DNA of 55,721 nucleotides, taken from assembly GCA_023382265.1 (NCBI GenBank), contig JAMCPX010000034.1, positions 1 to 55,721 on the forward strand, in the 5' to 3' direction. Source of the DNA: Deltaproteobacteria bacterium (GTDB lineage Bacteria > JAMCPX01). The first letter of the stretch is position 1, and each line of letters begins with the position of its first letter. Under the pieces are notes generated by a model. The model saw only the letters and a list, made by a program, of their open reading frames with translations. It searched no databases and was not told the DNA's origin. A program made the translations under genes and the position numbers. Positions 10,419 to 19,586 of this stretch are shown here, one piece after another.

Positions 10419-10650
10419 TAAAACCACCGTATACGTATATAATGTAAACAAGGTACAGCATAATACTTATAATAAAAGACAACAATGGCATTTTGTAAAG
10501 TTTTTCGCCCTGGTTTTTTAAATAAAAAGGAAACGTGATTAACATAATAACAAAAATAAACATCAAAACCTGTAGGATATGGTGAGAATTGTTGCTATTG
10601 AGAGCAGCCATAACCTTATAATTAAAATCATATGCTATTTTTCCAAACAT
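10411..10650 (-). CDS. small two-helix membrane protein
   Basis: The 79-residue protein has two predicted membrane spans (about residues 27-43 and 54-74) joined by a short charged loop, LKNQGEKLYK. No family is recognised. Its stop codon overlaps the start of the downstream exported protein, so both are probably made from one transcript that starts in the 10651-10786 region, divergent from the ntrY-like gene. Confidence 0.55.
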   Translation of the reverse strand: MFGKIAYDFNYKVMAALNSNNSHHILQVLMFIFVIMLITFPFYLKNQGEKLYKMPLLSFIISIMLYLVYIIYVYGGFNA

Positions 10651-10683
10651 GCTGCTGTCATATCATACTGTTATCGTTAGGAA

Positions 10684-10733
10684 AACAATTTTCATTGTTT
10701 AAAAACTCAAGACTCAAAACAATGAAAAATTTT
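10684..10733. promoter_or_regulatory. long imperfect dyad between divergent genes
   Basis: Two arms, AACAATTTTCATTGTTT (10684-10700) and AAACAATGAAAAATTTT (10717-10733), form a 12-bp perfect core stem (TTTTCATTGTTT / AAACAATGAAAA) with a 16-base spacer. It lies between divergent transcripts where no terminator is needed, so an operator is more likely. A promoter-like TTTACA (10752-10757) and TATAAC (10773-10778) sit between it and the ntrY-like start. Confidence 0.4.
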
Positions 10734-10786
10734 ACACTAAATATTATATCGTTTACAATCTTTGGTGTATAGTATAACATATCGCT

Positions 10787-12997
10787 ATGGATCCTGAAAA
10801 GCGTAAAAGACGCATAGAATTTATAATAATAATTGCTGTTCTGCTGTTTATTATAGGTCTGACATCCTTTGAGTCAAATATCTATCATGTAACATTAAAA
10901 GTACCCATATCAAAAAATGCACTCGTTTTCAGTTTTATAAACCTGAACATAGTTTTGATAACGTTATTTCTGTTCCTTGTGATAAGAAATACTGCAAAAT
11001 TTGTATTCGGTGAAAAACAGGTATTCGGCAGGCTGAAAGTAAGAGCAAAACTCGCCATGGCGTTTATATTTTTTTCTATCATACCGATCATAATCATGTT
11101 TATTATTTCAGCAGGCTTTATAACTCATACAATCAATAGCTGGTTCAGCATAGAAGTGGAGAATTCCCTTACCCAGTCACTCGATATTGCGAAAACATAT
11201 TATGAGAATACAGCAAAGAATACAATATCTTTCGCCTCTACTATAGGAAACGATCTTATCAAAAGGGGCATACTGTCAGAAGAAACAAAGCCGGAGCTTA
11301 CCGAATTCATTACAAAAAAATTGAATGAGTATAATCTAACAGCTATCGAGGTGTATGATGAAAACGGCAAACTGCTTGGTATAAGCAAAACCAAATCCGG
11401 AATACCAATAAATCTAACAAAAACATCAATGATCCATGATGCATTAGCCGGTGATATTAAAACATACATAGAAAGTATCGGCAGCAGTGACATCATTAAA
11501 GGCTTTGCTCCAATATATATATATGGCATTAAACAACCCATCGGTCTTGTAGTATGCAATTATTTTGTAAAAAACAGCCTTGTTGAGAAAATGGCAGATA
11601 TACAACAGGGTTATAAAGAATACCGTCAGCAGCAAATACTTAAACCGCATTTAAAAACAAGCTATATCCTGTTTCTTGTCCTTATATCGCTGCTCATGAT
11701 CTTTTCTTCAATATGGCTTAGTGTGTATATAGCAAAAAACATATCCGTACAGCTTGATGGAATTGTATTAGCTACAAAGAGGATTATGACCAATGACTTT
11801 GATGTTCAAATAGAGAAGAAAAGTCAAGATGAGGTAGGGGATCTTGTTGATGCATTCAATATAATGGCAAAGGAACTGAAACAGAGCAGGGCTTATCTTG
11901 ATCACTCTTATACCGAGCAGACACAAAGAAAAGCATACATCGAAGCAATATTAAACAGTATCTCCTCGGGAGTTATTGCCATAGACGGAACTGGATATAT
12001 AACAATGATCAATACCACAGCAATAAAACTACTCAACATTACTTCTTCCATTATCGACAAATACTACCGCGATGTGATGCCCTACAATTTCATATCTCCG
12101 GTTACAGAACTTTTAAGGGAAATGAGATCCAGTAAATCTCCTACAGCCACAAAAGAAATAAGTATAGACCTTCAGGGTCAGATAAGGATCTTTATTCTCA
12201 GGTTAACGGCCCTCAAGGCTTATGCTCCGGAGCTGAGTGGGTACATCGCTGTGTTTGAAGATGTTACCGATCTAATAAAAATGCAAAGGATCGCAACGTG
12301 GCAGGAGGTAGCAAAAAGAATGGCACATGAGATAAAGAATCCGCTTACCCCTATAAGGTTAGCTGCCGAGAGATTAAGAAGAAAATATATGGACAGGATA
12401 GACTCCGACAGAGATATTTTTGACGAATCAACAAAAACAATTATTAAAGAGGTTGATGAACTAAAAAGGCTTGTGGACGAGTTTTATACCTTTGCCAGGC
12501 TACCAACCAGCCAACCCAAGATGAACTCCATAAATGCCCTTATTACAGAAGTGTACACACTCTACAGTGAAGCACACAAGAATGTTACATTTATAATTGA
12601 AAAGGATGAAGACATACCATTATTCAAATTTGACATAGCCCAGATGAGAAGGGTATTGATAAATCTTATAGAAAATGCACTATGGTCAATTCAAGGAACA
12701 GGCGGCATCACACTTGTTTCAAAGTATGATAAGGAACATGGTATTGCAAAGATAGAGGTTATTGATACCGGTATGGGGATTGAGGATACAGACAAATCAA
12801 AAATATTTGATCTATACTATTCCAAAAAAAAAGGCGGATCGGGACTTGGACTTGCTATAGTTCAGAGAATCATAACAGAACACAATGCAAGGATAAGGGT
12901 TGAAGACAACAAACCGAGGGGCGCAAAATTTACGATAGAACTGTCAACCGCTGATGAAAAAGAATTGTTTGATATTAATGGAGGTAAAATAGCTTGA
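10787..12997 (+). CDS. NtrY-like membrane sensor histidine kinase
   Basis: The 736-residue kinase has three N-terminal membrane spans (about 11-105), an extracytoplasmic sensor region, another span (about 292-315), a HAMP domain (about 312-370), a PAS domain (about 385-495) and a HisKA/HATPase core. The phosphoacceptor is H514 in MAHEIKNPLTP, and the ATP lid motifs GMGI and GGSGLGLAI are intact. The architecture matches NtrY. Nitrogen sensing is not shown by sequence. No ribosome site precedes the ATG. It overlaps the response regulator by 4 bases. Confidence 0.88.
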   Translation: MDPEKRKRRIEFIIIIAVLLFIIGLTSFESNIYHVTLKVPISKNALVFSFINLNIVLITLFLFLVIRNTAKFVFGEKQVFGRLKVRAKLAMAFIFFSIIPIIIMFIISAGFITHTINSWFSIEVENSLTQSLDIAKTYYENTAKNTISFASTIGNDLIKRGILSEETKPELTEFITKKLNEYNLTAIEVYDENGKLLGISKTKSGIPINLTKTSMIHDALAGDIKTYIESIGSSDIIKGFAPIYIYGIKQPIGLVVCNYFVKNSLVEKMADIQQGYKEYRQQQILKPHLKTSYILFLVLISLLMIFSSIWLSVYIAKNISVQLDGIVLATKRIMTNDFDVQIEKKSQDEVGDLVDAFNIMAKELKQSRAYLDHSYTEQTQRKAYIEAILNSISSGVIAIDGTGYITMINTTAIKLLNITSSIIDKYYRDVMPYNFISPVTELLREMRSSKSPTATKEISIDLQGQIRIFILRLTALKAYAPELSGYIAVFEDVTDLIKMQRIATWQEVAKRMAHEIKNPLTPIRLAAERLRRKYMDRIDSDRDIFDESTKTIIKEVDELKRLVDEFYTFARLPTSQPKMNSINALITEVYTLYSEAHKNVTFIIEKDEDIPLFKFDIAQMRRVLINLIENALWSIQGTGGITLVSKYDKEHGIAKIEVIDTGMGIEDTDKSKIFDLYYSKKKGGSGLGLAIVQRIITEHNARIRVEDNKPRGAKFTIELSTADEKELFDINGGKIA

Positions 12998-14343
12998 TTC
13001 ATAAAGGAATAATACTTGTTGTAGATGATGAGGATTATATTCGTTCTACCATTGCAGGCATCCTAACAGATGAACATTATGATGTCAAACTTGCAAAAGA
13101 CGGCTATGAAGCAATGGAGGTAATAAAAAACTATGAGCCTCAGATCGTTTTACTTGATATCTGGATGCCCGGTATTGATGGAGTAGAGATGCTAAAAAAA
13201 ATAAAAGAACAAACTCCGGATACAATTGTTATAATGATCTCAGGGCATGGGACAATAGATACGGCAGTAAAAACCATTAAAATCGGAGCGTTTGATTTCA
13301 TAGAAAAGCCTTTATCCGCGGATAAACTTCTTATAACAATAGAAAATGGATTAAAGTTTTATAATCTCGAAAGAGAGAATAGACAGCTTAGAGGGAAGGT
13401 AGAAAAAAAATACGAACTCATAGGTGTTTCAAAATCAATTAAAGACTTGAGAAGGAAGATTGCAATAGTTGCACAAACTGACAGCTGGGTTTTAATAACA
13501 GGAGAGAATGGAACGGGCAAAGAGCTTGTAGCAAGATCAATACACAGAATGAGTAAACGGACCGACATGCCTTTTGTTGACGTAAACTGCGCTGCAATAC
13601 CCGATGAACTCCTTGAAAGCGAACTATTCGGATATGAAAAAGGCTCATTTACTGGTGCGGATAGGCGGAGAATAGGTAAGATAGAGCTTGCGGATAAAGG
13701 GACTATTTTCCTTGACGAAGTTGGGGATATGAGTTTAAAAATGCAGGCAAAACTGCTTCGCACGCTCGAAGAAGGCAGGTTTGAGAGAATAGGAGGGAAC
13801 GATAGTATAAATGTAGATATAAGAGTTATCACGGCAACAAATAAAACTTTGCAAAATGAGATTGAAGAAGGGCGATTCAGAGAGGATCTCTACTACAGAT
13901 TAAATGTTATACCCATTCATGTCTCTCCCTTGAGGGAAAGAAAAGATGATATACCAGTACTCATAAATTATTTCTTAAAAGATTTATGCGACATAAGCAG
14001 AAATGAAAAAACCATTACGGATGAAGCAATGGACGTATTAACCCAATACAGATGGAACGGAAATGTAAGAGAGCTTAAGAACCTGTTGGAACGATTATTT
14101 GTACTCACAGAAGCCGATACAATAGATGTCGATGACATACCCGCCGAGATAAAAAACAATAAAGAAGAGAATACAGCTGCCGCTAATCTGCAGTCAGCCA
14201 GAACTTCTTTTGAAAGGGAATACATAATCCGAATGCTTAAAGAACATAACTGGAATATCACAAAAACTGCAGCCAAGATAGGTATATCCAGAGAGAATCT
14301 TTCAAGAAAAATAAAGTATCTTGGTATTGCAAAGGAGGATTAA
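12994..14343 (+). CDS. NtrX-like sigma-54 response regulator
   Basis: The 449-residue regulator has a receiver domain (phospho-site D55 in LLDIW), a sigma-54 AAA+ domain (Walker A GENGTGKE; sigma-54-contact loop GSFTGA rather than the commoner GAFTGA) and a C-terminal Fis-type helix-turn-helix. The start is TTG at 12994, chosen because GGAGG (12980-12984) is 9 bases upstream and the TTGA overlaps the kinase stop. A sigma-54 promoter exists in this window upstream of fimT at about 48.9 kb; whether this regulator acts there is unknown. Confidence 0.88.
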   Translation: MIHKGIILVVDDEDYIRSTIAGILTDEHYDVKLAKDGYEAMEVIKNYEPQIVLLDIWMPGIDGVEMLKKIKEQTPDTIVIMISGHGTIDTAVKTIKIGAFDFIEKPLSADKLLITIENGLKFYNLERENRQLRGKVEKKYELIGVSKSIKDLRRKIAIVAQTDSWVLITGENGTGKELVARSIHRMSKRTDMPFVDVNCAAIPDELLESELFGYEKGSFTGADRRRIGKIELADKGTIFLDEVGDMSLKMQAKLLRTLEEGRFERIGGNDSINVDIRVITATNKTLQNEIEEGRFREDLYYRLNVIPIHVSPLRERKDDIPVLINYFLKDLCDISRNEKTITDEAMDVLTQYRWNGNVRELKNLLERLFVLTEADTIDVDDIPAEIKNNKEENTAAANLQSARTSFEREYIIRMLKEHNWNITKTAAKIGISRENLSRKIKYLGIAKED

Positions 14344-14975
14344 TGTTCTGGTACGTAAGCGGTTACAGTTTGTCAAAAGGCGTTAATGCGAATCCGGATA
14401 TTATCAAACACGCAAAAAAGTATAATCATAAGTCGGGTACACAGGTGCAATTTAATATAAATACCGATACAGGTTATATAATATTGTCGGGTGAAATAGT
14501 ATGTAATTTTAATACAAAGACAGGGCAGTCTCTTGGACTTATATCCCTATCTTCCGGTGAGTGTTACGGCGGTTCTGCAGAGAATAAAGAGGAGGATGTT
14601 GTGCTGATTTTTTCAAAGGATGCAATCATTGCAGAGCTATCTTTTGAAGAACTGCACACCATATCGAAGGCTTCTGAACCGCTGCATCTAAGTTTTTCAA
14701 AGGGCATACTTTCAAAGAGGGTTGTTATAACATCAAGGCCTGAGCATCTTATTTTCAAATCACCGGATGTAAGACTTCAAGAAGCCATTACAATCCTGTC
14801 AGTTAAAATAGGAAAGCATTCCAAAAATGCCGTAATCATAAAGCTGCGGGCTACCTCTGAAAGGTTACATAGAATGGTCGGTCTTGGCAGTTTGCACACG
14901 ATTTTATCTCTTGCTTCGCTTTACAACAAACATCTTGTAATACCATCCATCAAAACTCTATATATCCCGGTATAA
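14343..14975 (+). CDS. Crp-like protein of unknown function
   Basis: The 210-residue protein follows the NtrX-like gene with a one-base overlap (TAATG) and a perfect AAGGAGG site. Residues about 45-105 (GYIILSGEIVCNFNTKTGQS ending in a beta-rich stretch) resemble a cyclic-nucleotide-binding-like beta roll. The C-terminal 40 residues could be a degenerate winged helix. The typical Crp phosphate-binding cassette is not visible, so ligand binding is doubtful. Position suggests it works with the two-component pair. The family call is inference from pattern. Confidence 0.5.
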   Translation: MFWYVSGYSLSKGVNANPDIIKHAKKYNHKSGTQVQFNINTDTGYIILSGEIVCNFNTKTGQSLGLISLSSGECYGGSAENKEEDVVLIFSKDAIIAELSFEELHTISKASEPLHLSFSKGILSKRVVITSRPEHLIFKSPDVRLQEAITILSVKIGKHSKNAVIIKLRATSERLHRMVGLGSLHTILSLASLYNKHLVIPSIKTLYIPV

Positions 14976-15140
14976 AACAGCTTCTTGCTCTTTATAATAC
15001 ATTTAATTGAACAATGCACAAGCTCAAACTGTCATTTTATTCTTAATTCATCTATTCAATATGCTGCGTGATCTCTGGTTATGTACATAACTTATTATTG
15101 TTTTTTATTTAAATTTTTGATAATTTGAAAAAAAACTTTT
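14976..15140. other. intergenic region, nothing recognised
   Basis: This 165-base AT-rich stretch has no small gene, clear terminator or recognised site. The following start codon at 15141 is preceded by an A/T run with no Shine-Dalgarno sequence. Confidence 0.3.
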
Positions 15141-17477
15141 ATGAATAAAACCCTTTTACTTGATATCGCAAAAGTGCTTGGAATTGATGAAAAAGAACTC
15201 AACTCCAGAAAAGATTTTATTACAATAACACAAGAAGATATAACAGTACTTGGCAACTTTTATAATACCAATCCCCAGATGTTTGATAAACTTGCAGAGA
15301 ATTTTTATAAACATCTTCTCTCGTTTGAAGGAACAAAAGAGAAATTAAGTCCTGATCAGCTTCCGGAATTAAAGATAAGATTGAAGGAATATTTAAGACA
15401 GATGTTCTGTGGTAAATATGATTACGAATATTTTTTAAACAGATTGTTTATGGGTTATGTCCATAAAGAAGCAGGGATTGAACTTAAGCAGTACATAGGT
15501 GCTTATGGAAGACTCATAAGCGATATGGAAAATATAATAGGGAAATTAACCCATAAAAACAGAGAGTCCTTCCCGAAAATCATGTCTGCCATTTTTAAGA
15601 TCATTCTGCTTGATATAATATCAGGAACGGATGTTTATTCTTATGAATACCTCGCGGATTCAAGAAGGCTTTCAAGGCTATATGCCGTGCTGAGCAATAT
15701 CAATAGGTTTATAATAAGGGTGCATGATATAAATGAACTGTTTCAAGAGGTGTGTCCTATTCTAATTAACAACGGCGGCTTCAAGTTTGCATGGATCGGT
15801 ATTGTTGATGGAGAGACAAAAGAGATAAAGCCTGTCTCAATGTGGGGAGATGGAGAGGCATTCCTCCAGAATATAAAGTTGTCAACAAACAAGGATATCC
15901 CGGAAGGAAATGGACCAACAGGAACTGCAATAAGAGAATCAAGAATTGTCATGAGTAATGATATAGAACATGATGCAAAAATGCTGCCCTGGATGAAAAG
16001 CGCTTTTAGTGTCGGTTTTCGATCATCCGCCTCAGCCCCTTTGTTCATGGATGATAAGGCAATAGGTGCACTGAATATCTACGCAGATAAGCCCTTTCAA
16101 TTCGGTAAAGAAGAAACAAAACTATTTGAAGAGATTACATCCGACATATCGTTTGCAATAAATAATATAGGAAAGATGCAAAAAATAAAATACATATCGC
16201 TGTTTGATCCGTTAACCGATCTTCCAAACAGGGAGCATGTTCTTCAGGAGCTTAACAGGTTCATAGAAAGCAGCGGTAAAAATAAAAAGGTCTCATTGAT
16301 ATTATTTGATATTGATAAATTTAAGTTTATAAATGAATCTCTCGGCTATACAAAAGGGGATGAATTGCTTAAAGAGATATCAAAGAGGCTTATCACAATT
16401 ACAGACCCACAAACCTTGCTTGGAAGAATAGGTGCTGATGAATTTGCGATCGTATATTTTGATATGAAGAGTGAAGATAAGTTATTCAGGATTATAGAAA
16501 AAACAGCGAACACATTTTTAAATCCTATTACCATAAATGAAAAAGATTTTAATATAACATTCTGCAAAGGCATATCCATCTACCCAAATGACGGAAAAGA
16601 TGCAGAGGAATTGATAAAAATCGCAGAAGCATCGCTTGTGCAGGCTAAAAAACTTGGTCCAAACAGTGTTACAACATATTCTCCGGAGATAAATCAGAAA
16701 TTATCATACATATTAAAAATGAAAAAAAAGCTTATAAACGCGGTAGAAAAAAGAGAGTTTATCCAGTACTATCAGCCAAAAATAGATTTAAAAACATTAA
16801 AAATCTCGGGTGCAGAAGCACTTTTGAGATGGAATGATCAGGAAAATGGTATGGTGCTGTCGAGAGAGTTTATTCCGTTACTGGAAGAAACGGGTCTGAT
16901 ATTGAACATATCTAAATTGTCTTTTGAAGAGGTATTAAACCAGCAGAAACGTTGGGTAAAGCAAGGGTATCATATACCGGTAGCAATCAATGCATCTGCT
17001 GTTCAATTGGATCGTGATGATTTCCCGGAACAGATAATTAGCGCAATGAATAATGCCGGCATTGATCCTGATATCATCGAACTTGAGATAACGGAAAGTA
17101 TTATAATGAAGGATATCGATATCGCTATTAAAAAACTAAAGACTCTCAAAGATTATGGTATTAAAATAGCAATAGATGATTTTGGAACCGGATACTCTTC
17201 ACTTGCATATCTTAAAAAATTGCCTATAAACTCTCTAAAAATAGATATATCCTTTGTAAGAGACGTTGTGGATAACAAAGAGAGTAATCAAATAATCAAG
17301 GCTATTTTATCCCTCGCGAATATTTTGAACCTTAAAACAATAGCAGAAGGAGTAGAAACAAGAAAACAAATTGAGCTTTTAAAAACACTCGGCTGCGATG
17401 AGGCCCAGGGTTTTTATTTTTCAAAGCCTTTGTCTGCGGCAGCCTTCGAAAAATTCATAATAGGATTTTCTAAATAA
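15141..17477 (+). CDS. globin-coupled GGDEF-EAL c-di-GMP enzyme
   Basis: The 778-residue protein has four modules. A protoglobin-type globin sensor comes first (1-175; likely proximal heme ligand H108 in YVHKEAGIELKQYIGAY), then GAF (about 185-340), GGDEF (about 350-515) and EAL (about 525-775). The cyclase signature reads GADEF (431-435), so cyclase activity is uncertain. The EAL side keeps EALLR (559-563), the DDFGTGYSSL metal loop and the EGVET motif, so phosphodiesterase activity is likely. I infer an oxygen- or NO-responsive enzyme that mainly degrades c-di-GMP. Confidence 0.88.
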   Translation: MNKTLLLDIAKVLGIDEKELNSRKDFITITQEDITVLGNFYNTNPQMFDKLAENFYKHLLSFEGTKEKLSPDQLPELKIRLKEYLRQMFCGKYDYEYFLNRLFMGYVHKEAGIELKQYIGAYGRLISDMENIIGKLTHKNRESFPKIMSAIFKIILLDIISGTDVYSYEYLADSRRLSRLYAVLSNINRFIIRVHDINELFQEVCPILINNGGFKFAWIGIVDGETKEIKPVSMWGDGEAFLQNIKLSTNKDIPEGNGPTGTAIRESRIVMSNDIEHDAKMLPWMKSAFSVGFRSSASAPLFMDDKAIGALNIYADKPFQFGKEETKLFEEITSDISFAINNIGKMQKIKYISLFDPLTDLPNREHVLQELNRFIESSGKNKKVSLILFDIDKFKFINESLGYTKGDELLKEISKRLITITDPQTLLGRIGADEFAIVYFDMKSEDKLFRIIEKTANTFLNPITINEKDFNITFCKGISIYPNDGKDAEELIKIAEASLVQAKKLGPNSVTTYSPEINQKLSYILKMKKKLINAVEKREFIQYYQPKIDLKTLKISGAEALLRWNDQENGMVLSREFIPLLEETGLILNISKLSFEEVLNQQKRWVKQGYHIPVAINASAVQLDRDDFPEQIISAMNNAGIDPDIIELEITESIIMKDIDIAIKKLKTLKDYGIKIAIDDFGTGYSSLAYLKKLPINSLKIDISFVRDVVDNKESNQIIKAILSLANILNLKTIAEGVETRKQIELLKTLGCDEAQGFYFSKPLSAAAFEKFIIGFSK

Positions 17478-17515
17478 CAGATACTCTAAATAGCAATAAA
17501 ACGTAAAAATTAACT

Positions 17516-17986
17516 ATGAATAAATGGTATAAATATGTTGTTCTTTTTTTTGCGTCAGGGTCATTTGTTGGCTACATCCCCTTTGTATCCGGCACATTCG
17601 GGAGCCTGTTAGGACTTATTCTGTACATCGTACTGCACAATTATTTAACAACGCTCTGGCTCATAATCATTTCTATAATATTTTTCTTTATGGGAGTTTA
17701 CGCTTCGCACAAAGCGGAGCAAATACTCAATGAGCAGGATAGTTCAAAGATTGTTATTGATGAAATTGTAGGCATGATTGTTACCATGCTTTTCTTAAAA
17801 CCCAATCTAACAAACCTTGCGGCAGGTTTTATTACATTTCGTGCATTTGATATAATAAAGCCGCCGCCAATATCTTACGTTGACAAAAATATTCGCGGTG
17901 GGTTTGGTGTTATGTTTGACGATCTTATAGCGGGTGTGTTTGCAAATATCGTTATACATGCCGGGATATTGCTATACCATTTATGA
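17516..17986 (+). CDS. pgpA: phosphatidylglycerophosphatase A
   Basis: PgpA removes the phosphate of phosphatidylglycerophosphate to give phosphatidylglycerol at the inner membrane. The 156-residue protein has the family opening (PFVSGTFGSLLGL) and the acidic motif VIDEIVGM, with several hydrophobic spans. It overlaps thpR by 4 bases (ATGA) and leads the tight run pgpA-thpR-recA. No strong ribosome site is seen at its ATG. Confidence 0.9.
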   Translation: MNKWYKYVVLFFASGSFVGYIPFVSGTFGSLLGLILYIVLHNYLTTLWLIIISIIFFFMGVYASHKAEQILNEQDSSKIVIDEIVGMIVTMLFLKPNLTNLAAGFITFRAFDIIKPPPISYVDKNIRGGFGVMFDDLIAGVFANIVIHAGILLYHL

Positions 17987-18543
17987 TAAGAGCTTTTATC
18001 GCAATACCTCTTGAGAAAAAGACAAAAGAAAAGGTTTCAAATATTATAGAAACCTTAGCGCCTCTATCAAATAATATAAAATGGGCAAAAGATGCACAAA
18101 TGCATATTACAGTTAAATTCCTCGGTAATATAGATGATGATACTATAAACAGGACAAAACTGGCAATGGATACTTTAAAAGAATTACCGGTCTTTAAAAT
18201 GGAGTTGTTCGGTATAGGTGGTTTTCCCTCCATATCAAATCCGAGAGTATTATGGATTGGCATAACAAGACCCGGGCATTTTAATAGTATTCTTGAACAA
18301 TTAGCGTTTCATCTACATGATATAAACTATGAAAAACGGGCATTTGCTGCACATCTAACCATAGGAAGGGTAAACGGCATAATCGATAAGCAAGTTCTTG
18401 CAAAGGCAAAAGAGTTATGTGATAGTAAAACCATTGCATATTCTATAGTAGATAGGGTTATACTGTTCCGGAGTACGTTAAAACCGACAGGAGCTATTCA
18501 TACACAGCTATATGCTGTAAACCTTAATAAGGAGGCATTATGA
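17983..18543 (+). CDS. thpR: RNA 2',3'-cyclic phosphodiesterase (2H family)
   Basis: ThpR opens 2',3'-cyclic phosphate ends of RNA and was first described as a 2'-5' RNA ligase. The 186-residue protein carries both histidine motifs of the 2H superfamily: H41-x-T43 in HITVKFLG and H124-x-T126 in HLTIGRV. It overlaps pgpA upstream and recA downstream by 4 bases each, and thpR next to recA is a common arrangement in deltaproteobacteria. Confidence 0.92.
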   Translation: MIRAFIAIPLEKKTKEKVSNIIETLAPLSNNIKWAKDAQMHITVKFLGNIDDDTINRTKLAMDTLKELPVFKMELFGIGGFPSISNPRVLWIGITRPGHFNSILEQLAFHLHDINYEKRAFAAHLTIGRVNGIIDKQVLAKAKELCDSKTIAYSIVDRVILFRSTLKPTGAIHTQLYAVNLNKEAL

Positions 18544-19571
18544 CAGGGCTTGATATACAAAACAAGAAAAAAGCAATCGAAATGGCGCTTGCGAACATAG
18601 AAAAACAATTTGGCAAAGGCAGCATAATGAAACTCGGCGTCACGGGTGCGGTTGTAGAAACACCCGTTATCCCGACGGGATCCATAGGACTCGATATCGC
18701 CCTTGGAGTTGGAGGTATACCAAGAGGCAGAATCGTAGAGATCTTTGGTCCCGAATCCTCAGGCAAAACAACACTTACATTACATATCATTGCACAGGCT
18801 CAAAAAGCTGGAGGCGTTGCTGCGTTCATCGATGCAGAACATGCGATCGATGTTAATTATGCAAAAAAGCTCGGGGTAAATATAGATGAACTGCTTGTAT
18901 CCCAGCCTGATTCAGGAGAACAGGCACTTGAGATAACGGATACACTTGTCAGAAGCGGTGCAATAGATGTTATTGTTATAGATTCGGTCGCAGCACTTGT
19001 TCCAAAAGCAGAGCTTGAGGGTGAAATGGGGGATGCTCAGATGGGTGCCCAGGCAAGGCTTATGTCACAGGCATTGAGAAAGCTTACCGCGAACATAAAT
19101 AAATCTCAAACATCTGTAGTTTTTACAAATCAGATCAGAATGAAGATAGGTGTCTTCTTCGGTAATCCTGAAACAACTACAGGCGGTAATGCCTTAAAGT
19201 TTTATTCGTCGGTAAGAATGGACATAAGGAGGATTAGCAATTTAAAAGAGGGTGAGTCGGTGGTTGGAAGCAGGACAAAGGTAAAGATCGTTAAAAATAA
19301 GGTGGCACCTCCTTTCCATGAAGCCGAATTTGACATATTATATGGAGAAGGCATATCAAAACTCGGTGAATTAATTGATATTGCAACCGAGATTAAAATT
19401 GTGGATAAAAGCGGTGCATGGTACAATTTTAACAATGACCGCATTGGACAGGGAAGAGATAATGCAAGGTTGTTTTTACATGAGCATCCAGATATAGCAG
19501 TCAAGATTGAAGAAAAAATTAAACAACATTTTGGTATAATAAAATCGGAAAAAGAACATAAAAAAGAATAG
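18540..19571 (+). CDS. recA: RecA recombinase
   Basis: RecA forms filaments on single-stranded DNA for homologous recombination and triggers the SOS response. The 343-residue protein has Walker [10 protein letters not shown] (70-78) and the characteristic central region [13 protein letters not shown] through [22 protein letters not shown] split over residues about 150-225. No intein is present. An AAGGAG site overlaps the end of thpR. Since recA is translationally coupled to thpR, its main promoter must be upstream; I saw no obvious SOS box before it. Confidence 0.97.
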   Translation: MTGLDIQNKKKAIEMALANIEKQFGKGSIMKLGVTGAVVETPVIPTGSIGLDIALGVGGIPRGRIVEIFGPESSGKTTLTLHIIAQAQKAGGVAAFIDAEHAIDVNYAKKLGVNIDELLVSQPDSGEQALEITDTLVRSGAIDVIVIDSVAALVPKAELEGEMGDAQMGAQARLMSQALRKLTANINKSQTSVVFTNQIRMKIGVFFGNPETTTGGNALKFYSSVRMDIRRISNLKEGESVVGSRTKVKIVKNKVAPPFHEAEFDILYGEGISKLGELIDIATEIKIVDKSGAWYNFNNDRIGQGRDNARLFLHEHPDIAVKIEEKIKQHFGIIKSEKEHKKE

Positions 19572-19586
19572 GGTACGGAGGCATAA

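Noticed and set aside
13359-13832. 157-codon minus-strand ORF inside the NtrX-like gene
   Set aside because: Antisense shadow of the AAA+ domain.
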